Positions 8,724-14,903 of a stretch of 64,000 nucleotides of DNA are shown here, piece by piece. The translations under genes and the position numbers were made by a program. This DNA comes from JBCKUK01 sp038924905 (GTDB taxonomy: Bacteria > Pseudomonadota > Gammaproteobacteria > Burkholderiales > Methylophilaceae). How positions within the stretch are numbered: the first letter of the stretch is position 1; each line of letters opens with the position of its first letter. The notes under the pieces are model-generated. The model was given only the letters and a program-made list of their open reading frames with translations. It had not been told where the DNA came from and made no database searches. The stretch is from positions 31,769 through 95,768 of the forward strand of contig JBCKUK010000001.1 of the NCBI GenBank assembly GCA_038924905.1. The letters run 5' to 3'.

Positions 8724-10097
8724 ATGCACATTCATATTTTAGGCATTTGCGGCACGTTTATGGGCAGCATTGCTGTTCTGGCTAAGCAGGCTGGTCATAA
8801 AGTCACTGGATGTGACACCAATGTCTATCCGCCGATGAGTACGCAGCTTGAGGCGCATGGGATAGAGCTGATTGAGGGTTTTTCTCCCGAACAAATCAAG
8901 CTTAACCCGGATGTTTACGTCATCGGCAATGTGGTGTCGCGTGGCAACCCGTTGATGGAGGAAATCCTTAATCGTGGTTTACCCTATATTTCCGGCCCGC
9001 AGTGGCTGGCCGAGAGTGTGCTGCAAGGCAAATGGGTGCTGGCGGTTGCCGGCACGCACGGTAAAACTACAACGGCTTCCATGTTGGCCTGGATACTCGA
9101 ATACGCAGGTTTTGCGCCAGGGTTCCTGATTGGTGGCGTGCCGCAAAATTTTGATATTTCGGCGCGTTTGCCTGGCACAACTAAACAAGATGCAAAAAGT
9201 AAATCACCCTTCTTTGTGATTGAGGCAGACGAATACGACACAGCGTTTTTTGATAAACGCTCCAAGTTTGTGCATTACCGCCCACGCACTGCCGTCCTGA
9301 ATAATCTTGAATTTGATCACGCGGATATTTTTGCCGACCTTGCCGCTATCGAGACCCAGTTTCACCACTTGGTGCGCACCGTCCCGGACAATGGCCTGAT
9401 TGTCAGCAATGGCAAACAGGATAGTCTCAAGCGCGTTATTGCTCGCGGTTGCTGGACCCCGGTTGAGTTGTTTGGCGATGAAAGCAATTGGCAGGCGACC
9501 GATGAAGCTGCTGATGGCAGTTTCAGCGTGACATTAAACGGCAAGCATCAAGGCCATGTGCAATGGGAATTACTAGGTGAGCACAATCGTATGAACGCCT
9601 TGGCTGCACTAGCAGCAGCGCGCCACGTGGGCGTGTCCGTAGCTGTTGGCATTGCGGCTTTGGGCGAATTTAAAAATGTAAAACGCCGCATGGAAGTGCG
9701 AGGTGTGGTGAACGGCATCACTGTCTACGATGATTTCGCACACCATCCAACCGCTATCGCCACTACAGTTGCTGGATTGCGTTCCAAAGTAGGCCGCGCG
9801 AAAATTATCGTCGTGCTTGAGCCGCGTTCTAATACCATGAAATTGGGTGTGATGAAAAATGCGCTTCCAGCGAGCTTGGTGGATGCCGATAAAGTATATT
9901 GCTATGGCGCAAACCTGGGTTGGGATGCTGCCGAGGCGCTCGCACCAATGAAGGCCAAAGCGGCGGTATTTGACGATTTAACGCAGCTGGTGGAAGCTGT
10001 AGTGCATGAAGCAAAATCCGGTGACCAGGTGCTGGTGATGAGTAATGGCAGTTTTGGAGGCGTTCATCAAAAACTTTTGGCAAGGCTAGCGGCTTGA
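8724..10097 (+). CDS. mpl: UDP-N-acetylmuramate:L-Ala-gamma-D-Glu-meso-DAP ligase (murein recycling)
   Basis: 457 residues, full length. Mpl reattaches recycled murein tripeptide to UDP-MurNAc in the cytosol, bypassing MurC, D and E. The N-terminus MHIHILGICGTFMGSIAVLAKQAGHKVTGCD is the typical Mpl/MurC Rossmann start. The ATP-binding GTHGKTTTASM is near residue 110, the central ligase domain has the EADEYDTAFFDKRSKF motif, and the C-terminal domain has VYDDFAHHPTAI. The gene begins after a region with its own likely promoter. With ampG and several penicillin-binding proteins elsewhere in the window it belongs to the cell-wall economy. Its stop overlaps a possible TTG start of the next gene, but an ATG 30 bases later is preferred for that gene. 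Confidence 0.95.
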   Translation: MHIHILGICGTFMGSIAVLAKQAGHKVTGCDTNVYPPMSTQLEAHGIELIEGFSPEQIKLNPDVYVIGNVVSRGNPLMEEILNRGLPYISGPQWLAESVLQGKWVLAVAGTHGKTTTASMLAWILEYAGFAPGFLIGGVPQNFDISARLPGTTKQDAKSKSPFFVIEADEYDTAFFDKRSKFVHYRPRTAVLNNLEFDHADIFADLAAIETQFHHLVRTVPDNGLIVSNGKQDSLKRVIARGCWTPVELFGDESNWQATDEAADGSFSVTLNGKHQGHVQWELLGEHNRMNALAALAAARHVGVSVAVGIAALGEFKNVKRRMEVRGVVNGITVYDDFAHHPTAIATTVAGLRSKVGRAKIIVVLEPRSNTMKLGVMKNALPASLVDADKVYCYGANLGWDAAEALAPMKAKAAVFDDLTQLVEAVVHEAKSGDQVLVMSNGSFGGVHQKLLARLAA

Positions 10098-10126
10098 ATT
10101 TATCCGCCTTACAATTACAGGGCAGC

Positions 10127-11098
10127 ATGAAACCTCTTCAGTATCCGAAATTACTCGAACTTGGAAAATCCATTGACCCCTTAGGCATTACATTGCTGGC
10201 CTCGGCAGTGTTACACTTGGTGGTGATTGTTGCCGTGAATTTTGAGCCGCCCAAACTGAAGTTTTTCAAAGACAAGATGCCGCCTTTGGAGATAGTGTTA
10301 GTCAACGCCAAGACTGAAACTGCGCCGACCAAGGCAGATGCGCTTGCGCAGGCCAACTTGAATCGTGGCGGCAATACCGAAGCCAATCGTAAAATGAAAT
10401 CGGCGTTGCCAGCGCCAAAAGATAAACCTACTGAAGCTACATTAAAGGCTGCTGAAGCCAAAGAGAAAGCCAAGGCAGAAAAAGCGGAGGCGGCAGCTGA
10501 GCGTAAGTGGCAGCGTGTTGCCAAGCTGGAAAAAGAGGCGCAAGAGTTAATGACGCAGGCTCAAGCCAGAAAGAAAATAGAAACCCATCCAGTACAGCAG
10601 GCCACGGCGGCGCAGCCAGACAAAGGCCAGCAGGCCGCGGCCGCAAAAGCCATCAGTACGGCGGATATGGTCGCAAACAGTTTGGAGATGGTACGTTTGG
10701 AAGCACAGATTTCCAAACAGCAGGATGAATACCAAAAACGCCCCAAGCGCAAGCTTTTAGGCGCTCGCACGCAAGAATACCGCTTTGCAACTTATGTAGA
10801 GGCATGGCGATTAAAGGTAGAAAAAATTGGCAACCTGAATTATCCGGAAGCTGCCAAAGATCAAAAACTTTATGGCCGATTGCGCATGACCGTGACAATT
10901 AATGCAGATGGCACAATAGAAAACATTGATATCAATCAAAGCTCGGGACATCAAGTACTGGATGATGCAGCTACGCGGATTGTGAGGCTGGCCGGACCTT
11001 ATACTCCTTTCCCAGAAGATATTCGTAAGGACGTGGATATTCTGGGCATTACGCGTACCTGGACATTTACTAAAGAAGACAGCCTCTCTACTGAGTGA
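10127..11098 (+). CDS. TonB-family energy transducer
   Basis: 323 residues from the ATG at 10127, which has AGGG a few bases upstream (an in-frame TTG at 10094 overlapping mpl would add 11 residues). It has an N-terminal anchor helix (GITLLASAVLHLVVIVAVNF), a long Lys/Ala/Glu-rich periplasmic stretch with coiled-coil character, and a C-terminal TonB domain (YGRLRMTVTINADGTIENIDINQSSG...). TonB proteins carry proton-motive energy from ExbB-ExbD to outer membrane receptors. The linker is Ala/Lys/Glu-rich rather than Pro/Lys-rich, as in the TonB/TolA-like proteins of betaproteobacteria. No exbBD or receptor gene is adjacent, so the partner is unknown. Confidence 0.8.
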   Translation: MKPLQYPKLLELGKSIDPLGITLLASAVLHLVVIVAVNFEPPKLKFFKDKMPPLEIVLVNAKTETAPTKADALAQANLNRGGNTEANRKMKSALPAPKDKPTEATLKAAEAKEKAKAEKAEAAAERKWQRVAKLEKEAQELMTQAQARKKIETHPVQQATAAQPDKGQQAAAAKAISTADMVANSLEMVRLEAQISKQQDEYQKRPKRKLLGARTQEYRFATYVEAWRLKVEKIGNLNYPEAAKDQKLYGRLRMTVTINADGTIENIDINQSSGHQVLDDAATRIVRLAGPYTPFPEDIRKDVDILGITRTWTFTKEDSLSTE

Positions 11099-11105
11099 TT
11101 TCATC

Positions 11106-11190
11106 CAAAATCAAAAAATTCATTGTCAGCTTCACCTTGCCGTGTGATTTGCACTGTCATCGGCTTGCTTTCGCGACTTTTTTGATTTTG
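11106..11190 (-). repeat. Palindromic-arm element (copy 3, weakest)
   Basis: 85 bp between the TonB gene and the ferredoxin, bounded by perfect 13-base inverted arms (CAAAATCAAAAAA at 11106-11118 and its complement at 11178-11190). Read on the minus strand the interior shows GCGAAAGCAAG, a small dyad GTG-CAAAT-CAC and GGCAAGGTGAAGCTGAC. This resembles the motif order of the elements at 6185 and 49381. The A- and T-rich arms could also make it work as a bidirectional terminator. Confidence 0.4.
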
Positions 11191-11215
11191 AAATGAAATA
11201 AAGGAGCTGTGTGCG

Positions 11216-11524
11216 ATGAACTATTATCAGCACCACGTTTTTTTCTGCCTGAATGTGCGTGACGATGGCGCTGCCTGCTGCACCGATAAAGGCTCAGAGG
11301 CGGCGTTTGATTATATGAAATCTCGTGTTAAAGCGCTTAATTTGAATGGCAAGAATAAAGTGCGCATCAACCGCGCAGGCTGTTTTGACCGCTGCGCTGA
11401 AGGGCCATTGATGGTCATCTACCCGCAAGCGATCTGGTACACCTTTGTGGATACTGATGACCTTGACGAGATTATCGAATCCCACCTGTTGCAAGGCAAA
11501 GTCGTTGAGCGCTTGCTGGCTTAG
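11216..11524 (+). CDS. Thioredoxin-like [2Fe-2S] ferredoxin
   Basis: 102 residues. The sequence YYQHHVFFCLNVRDDGAACC, then RVNRAGCFDRCAEGP-type spacing (here INRAGCFDRCAEGPLMVIYP), gives the four-cysteine pattern of the thioredoxin-fold [2Fe-2S] ferredoxin family (Aquifex Fd4-like, often annotated as (2Fe-2S) ferredoxin domain protein). It ends with the usual WYTFVDTDDLDEIIESHL helix. It is expected to be a small cytosolic electron carrier; the partner is unknown. AAAGGAG lies 10-16 bases upstream of the ATG. The gene stands alone between the TonB gene and the convergent TauE/SafE gene. Confidence 0.9.
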   Translation: MNYYQHHVFFCLNVRDDGAACCTDKGSEAAFDYMKSRVKALNLNGKNKVRINRAGCFDRCAEGPLMVIYPQAIWYTFVDTDDLDEIIESHLLQGKVVERLLA

Positions 11525-11573
11525 ATATGTGACTTGTATCAAGCAAGCTCTATTTGCCAGCCTTGCCTATATC

Positions 11574-12602
11574 TTATGCCAAGAATGATTTGTATAAATT
11601 AAAGATACTAACTGCTGATATCAAGATGCCAACTAAAACTAGCAGTGTGCGTGCATGCAACTTTCTGCATAGTAAGGCAGCAAACGGCGCAGCAAACAAA
11701 CCACCCAATACCAGGCCTGCTACGATGGGCCAAGGGCCATCGCCCACCAATATGGAAAAGGTAATTGCGCTGGCAAAGGTTAAGAAAAATTCAGCAAAAT
11801 TTACAGTACCTATCGTGGCTCTGGGGTCGTGACCAGAACCAACAAGCGTGGTTGTAACTACCGGCCCCCAGCCACCGCCACCCGCAGAATCAACAAAACC
11901 ACCGAATAGTGCCAATTTGGCAACGTGTCTGGGTTTATGTGTGGCCTGCTTCACCTTGCGGAATATCTTGCTGATAATATAAATCCCCATGATCAACAAG
12001 TAGATGGAGATATACGGCTTGAGTATTTTCCCGTCGATGCTCGACAAAAGCACAGCACCTAACACTGCGCCCGTAATGCCCGGGAGGAGCAATCTTAGAA
12101 ATAAGGATTTGTTCACATTGCCAAGCTTTACGTGTGAAATGCCTGATGCCCCTGTTGTAAATACTTCGGCAATATGTACGCTGGCGCTAGCAACTGCAGG
12201 ACTTACGCCCGCGGCTAATAAAAATGTGGTGGATGTGATGCCATATGCCATACCTAAGGCACCATCAATGGCTTGAGCAATGAAGCCGACGGCAACAGCG
12301 CTCCAGAAGGTTTCGCTTTGCAGTGTCTCAATAATAAGCTTTTCACCCTCAACCATGCCATTTTCAGAGAAGAGCCGCAAAACAAGATAGCCCGTAGCTG
12401 CAATTAACATAAAAATAGCAAAGCACATTGCCATTCTTAAAATCGGATGGTCGCTAGGGTGTGAAACAGCCTCTTCAATTGGCGGGATACCAAGCTCTCT
12501 ATGCTCGGCGTTAATTGAGTTGTCGCTTAAGTCGGGGTCACGGAATTTCAACGAGTCGCTCCGGTAGATATCGAAGCAGACGATATTACGGTATGACAAC
12601 AT
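11574..12602 (-). CDS. TauE/SafE-family sulfite/anion exporter (permease)
   Basis: 342 residues with about eight membrane helices. The family signature is seen in the two half repeats: FIAQAIDGALGMAYGITSTTFLLAAGVSPAVASASVHIAE and KLALFGGFVDSAGGGGWGPVVTTTLVGSGHDPRATIGTVN. TauE/SafE proteins export sulfite, sulfonates or related anions from the cytosol; the substrate cannot be read from sequence. About 55 residues precede the first helix and look soluble and atypical, and no good ribosome site is seen before the ATG at 12602. A later start, for example the Met just before CFAIFML, is possible. The region upstream is very A/T-rich. Confidence 0.85.
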   Translation of the reverse strand: MLSYRNIVCFDIYRSDSLKFRDPDLSDNSINAEHRELGIPPIEEAVSHPSDHPILRMAMCFAIFMLIAATGYLVLRLFSENGMVEGEKLIIETLQSETFWSAVAVGFIAQAIDGALGMAYGITSTTFLLAAGVSPAVASASVHIAEVFTTGASGISHVKLGNVNKSLFLRLLLPGITGAVLGAVLLSSIDGKILKPYISIYLLIMGIYIISKIFRKVKQATHKPRHVAKLALFGGFVDSAGGGGWGPVVTTTLVGSGHDPRATIGTVNFAEFFLTFASAITFSILVGDGPWPIVAGLVLGGLFAAPFAALLCRKLHARTLLVLVGILISAVSIFNLYKSFLA

Positions 12603-12693
12603 TATCTGTAATAATATGTATTTATATCATAATAACTAAATAGCATATATAAAATGGCTGATGATCAGGCTTAATCGCCTGGTAATCAACGTG

Positions 12694-13107
12694 TTAGGAA
12701 AGAAGTTTCTGAATTTGAGTTTTAAGCTTTAGCACGGCAGCCGCATCAGTCGGGTGTGCCAAGGGTTCGCGTTTGCTTTCTCCCCAAATCGGGTTGGGGA
12801 AAGTTCTGTCTTTTTCAAACCTTGGAATCACATGCCAATGCAGGTGCGGTGTCTGGTTGCCGAGGCTGGCCAGGTTGATTTTTTCAGGCTGCAGCGTGTC
12901 ACGTATGGCCTGTTCTACTGTAAACACCACTGCCATCAGGCGCTCACGCTGGTGAGCGTCCAGATCGGTCATTTCCTTGGTGTGGCTGTTCAAAATCACG
13001 CGGCAAAATCCGGGGTAATCTGCATCATCCACGCGTACCACACGGCAAAAATTATCCTGCCAAATGAGTTCACCGCCGGGGCTATTGCACAATTCACAAA
13101 CAGTCAT
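12694..13107 (-). CDS. HIT-family hydrolase
   Basis: 137 residues. The histidine triad HLHWHVIPRF is present (near residue 90), preceded by NLASLGNQTPH, and the N-terminus carries CELC...W-DNFCRVVRVDD as in betaproteobacterial HIT proteins. HIT proteins hydrolyse or transfer nucleotide phosphates (dinucleoside polyphosphates, AMP-lysine types); the true substrate is unknown. The ATG lies only 10 bases from the edge of the attC-like site at 13118, so its original upstream region appears to have been replaced or displaced by the cassette. The ribosome site is weak. No attC-like site is seen downstream, so the HIT gene itself is probably resident DNA. Confidence 0.9.
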   Translation of the reverse strand: MTVCELCNSPGGELIWQDNFCRVVRVDDADYPGFCRVILNSHTKEMTDLDAHQRERLMAVVFTVEQAIRDTLQPEKINLASLGNQTPHLHWHVIPRFEKDRTFPNPIWGESKREPLAHPTDAAAVLKLKTQIQKLLS

Positions 13108-13117
13108 TAAAGTCTCT

Positions 13118-13182
13118 TGCTAACGGCCCAAGCTCAGCGGCGCGCCGCTTTTGGCGCGTCCCTCTCGAATGCGGCGTTAGAC
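13118..13182 (-). other. Integron attC-like site 1
   Basis: Read on the minus strand it opens with GTCTAAC, a perfect R'' core (RYYYAAC), and closes with GTTAGCA, a near match to R' (GTTRRRY). Between them is an imperfect palindrome (GCGGC...GCGCGCC...GCCGCTGAGC). The length of 65 bp is typical of attC. It lies just downstream of the small lipoprotein gene in the same orientation. Confidence 0.65.
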
Positions 13183-13244
13183 ATATAGCAGCGCAATGCT
13201 ACGACTATGTGCCTGGCCCCGAGCGTCCTGCGAGGGCAACAGGT

Positions 13245-13535
13245 TCATTTTTTGTACCGCCCCTTCTCGCACCAAACCTTTACTTCTTCCAGTCCAATAG
13301 AACGCTGAAATTCAGCTTGCAGAAGCCGCTGCGCTCGTTCGCAACTATAAGCGTTAATCGCCTCGCCGTAATGAGAGTCGAAAGTTGCTTCATGGCCTCG
13401 ATTAAACTTATCCGAACCCGCGCCCGCATAGAGGGTGTAAACCTCGCTGTCAGGTGTGCCTTTCTCCCCACAGGCTGCCGCGGAAAGCGACATAACAACA
13501 ACAGCAACCAACTGTGCGTCAGACCATCTCATCAT
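13245..13535 (-). CDS. Small putative lipoprotein carried in an integron-type cassette
   Basis: 96 residues; no family recognised. A strong ribosome site (AAGGAG) precedes two adjacent ATGs. The N-terminus MMRWSDAQLVAVVVMSLSAAACGEKG is a signal peptide ending in a plausible lipobox (AAAC), so the mature protein would be a lipid-anchored periplasmic protein of about 73 residues. It contains two further cysteines (SCERAQ and VWCEKG) that could pair. The gene is the only one between two attC-like sites and is oriented as in classical cassettes: R' core, gene, then R'' of the next attC. Orphan small secreted proteins are common cargo of sedentary chromosomal integrons. No integrase gene is in the window. 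Confidence 0.7.
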   Translation of the reverse strand: MMRWSDAQLVAVVVMSLSAAACGEKGTPDSEVYTLYAGAGSDKFNRGHEATFDSHYGEAINAYSCERAQRLLQAEFQRSIGLEEVKVWCEKGRYKK

Positions 13536-13643
13536 CGCGCTCCTTTTTATTGTGACTCGTTAGCGTTCATATCCCACCGCTACTTCCCCGTCGACACCGG
13601 GGCAACATCGCCCATAGTAAATGGGGCCATTGTCAAATTAAAT

Positions 13644-13753
13644 GCCTAACGTGCGGATAAGCATCCTGCCCGTAGGGCAGTGTGTTTCATCGCCGGGTTG
13701 TGCTACGCGCTTTGCGCGTGGACGATGAACACACGCTTATCCGCACGTTGTAC
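13644..13753 (-). other. Integron attC-like site 2
   Basis: Read on the minus strand, R'' is GTACAAC (one mismatch to RYYYAAC) and R' is GTTAGGC (perfect GTTRRRY, 13650-13644). The arms pair over 15 bases (AACGTGCGGATAAGC at 13648-13662 with its complement at 13735-13749), followed by a second paired block (TGTGTTTCATCG with CGATGAACACA). The length of 110 bp is within the attC range. It forms the upstream border of the lipoprotein cassette. Confidence 0.6.
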
Positions 13754-13781
13754 TGCCGCGCGAAGCGCGGCAGTACAACGT
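13745..13781. repeat. Perfect hairpin abutting attC-like site 2
   Basis: A 17-bp perfect stem (ACGTTGTACTGCCGCGC with its complement) and a three-base GAA loop. It shares ACGTTGTAC with the outer end of attC-like site 2, so the two structures are mutually exclusive. There is no T-tract. It could be a remnant of a very short attC or a regulatory hairpin behind tpi. Confidence 0.55.
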
Positions 13782-13866
13782 AAAGTAGACCCCAAATAAA
13801 ATCTTAATTTTTTATCTGGGCTGGTTAATTTATTCATAATATCAACATAAAGGAGTCAGCATCAGT

Positions 13867-14643
13867 TTATCCTTGCAAACCCACCCCCGCCTCATGGGCA
13901 GCCTGGCAAATGGCAACAAATGCTTCTGTATTCAGCGAAGCCGCACCTACCAAGCCTCCATCTATATCAGGCATGGAAAATAGCTTGGCCGCGTTTTTGG
14001 CATTCACACTGCCGCCATACAGAATGGTGATATTTTTCGCCACTTCTGGATCATGAACAGCGATATGTCCCCGCAGGAATCTAAGTATGATCTGCGCGTG
14101 TTCCGGCGAGGCCGCCTTGCCGGTACCAATCGCCCAGATGGGTTCATAGGCCAGCACACCTTTGGCCAAGCCTTCGACCCCTATCTGTTCAAGCACTGCA
14201 CTCAATTGTCTGACGGTGACGCTGGCTGTCAGCCCCAGTTCATACTCCTTGAGCGTCTCCCCCATGCAAAAGATGGGTGTCAGCCCGACTTTGGCGGCCT
14301 CTTCAAACCGCTCTCCCGATGCATAATCACTCTCGTATCCAACCTGGCGACGCTCGGAATGTCCGATGATGACGTGTGTGCAGCCAAATTCCAACAGCAT
14401 GCATTGGGATACTGATCCGGTGTGAGCGCCGAATTCGTATCGACTCATATTCTGGCCACCCCATTTGATATGGGTGCCAGTCAGGATGGACTGAGCCTGA
14501 AAATGATAGGGATGCGGCAGGCAAACAACAGGGTCGGCGTTATCCAGATGGCGCGTACCGGCCAGCAAGCCTTCCAGAAAATCCTTGTTTTCGGGAATAC
14601 TGCCGTGCATTTTGCGGTTGGCAACCACCAATTTGTGTTTCAT
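13867..14643 (-). CDS. tpiA: Triosephosphate isomerase (probable extra copy)
   Basis: 258 residues, full TIM barrel. Catalytic features are Lys11 in VVANRKMHG (the family usually reads AGNWKMNG), HVIIGHSERRQ (His electrophile), LAYEPIWAIGTGKAA (the base Glu) and the phosphate-binding LYGGSVNAKNA and DGGLVGAASL. It interconverts dihydroxyacetone phosphate and glyceraldehyde 3-phosphate. AAGGA stands before the ATG. The position, between an attC-like site and a stranded lipA tail, is not the usual tpiA-secG-nuo context of betaproteobacteria, so this may be a second, acquired copy. A 10-base direct repeat GTCAGCATCA lies on each side (13855-13864 and 14704-14713). Confidence 0.9.
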   Translation of the reverse strand: MKHKLVVANRKMHGSIPENKDFLEGLLAGTRHLDNADPVVCLPHPYHFQAQSILTGTHIKWGGQNMSRYEFGAHTGSVSQCMLLEFGCTHVIIGHSERRQVGYESDYASGERFEEAAKVGLTPIFCMGETLKEYELGLTASVTVRQLSAVLEQIGVEGLAKGVLAYEPIWAIGTGKAASPEHAQIILRFLRGHIAVHDPEVAKNITILYGGSVNAKNAAKLFSMPDIDGGLVGAASLNTEAFVAICQAAHEAGVGLQG

Positions 14644-14723
14644 GAAAAATCCTTTTGACTTCGTATAATCTTGAACTGACAGTATTTCTTGCGAGTCAAA
14701 GAGGTCAGCATCAATTGATTTCC

Positions 14724-14845
14724 CTAGCTCAACCCAGCTTGTTGATCTGCATGGTAGCTACTACGCACCATAGGGCCGCAGGCCGCACGGATGAAGCCCA
14801 TTGCCAAAGCTTGCTGCTCAAACTCTGCAAAGCGCTCCGGCGCAG
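14724..14845 (-). pseudogene. Stranded 3' end of a lipA gene
   Basis: The minus strand encodes about 38 residues, [15 protein letters not shown] and then [20 protein letters not shown], plus a stop. This is the C-terminus of lipoyl synthase. The intact lipA at 24285 ends with the same stretch at roughly 80% nucleotide identity ([14 protein letters not shown], then [19 protein letters not shown]). Nothing upstream of residue E continues the gene. It marks the left border of the segment holding the glucan synthase. Confidence 0.85.
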
Positions 14846-14856
14846 GGCTAAATGAT

Positions 14857-14886
14857 TTACGGATAAGCTCTTAAGGTCATATTCAT
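14857..14886 (-). pseudogene. Start of a truncated gene at the island border
   Basis: Directly downstream of the glucan synthase stop is AGGAG, six bases, then ATG AAT ATG ACC, followed by only six more codons and a stop, where the lipA-like sequence begins. The good ribosome site with almost no gene behind it suggests that a second gene of the glucan synthase operon was cut off by the recombination that joined it to the lipA tail. Confidence 0.45.
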
Positions 14887-14903
14887 GTTTATCTCCTGGG
14901 TCA

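Noticed and set aside
11525..11573. Short inverted repeat between the ferredoxin and TauE genes as another palindromic-arm element
   Set aside because: The outer arms are only about six bases and the interior lacks the shared motifs; it may be a shared transcription end.
13209..13649. Plus-strand open frame in the integron-type cassette
   Set aside because: It has no ribosome site and runs into the attC-like site, while the minus-strand lipoprotein gene has a strong ribosome site and signal peptide.
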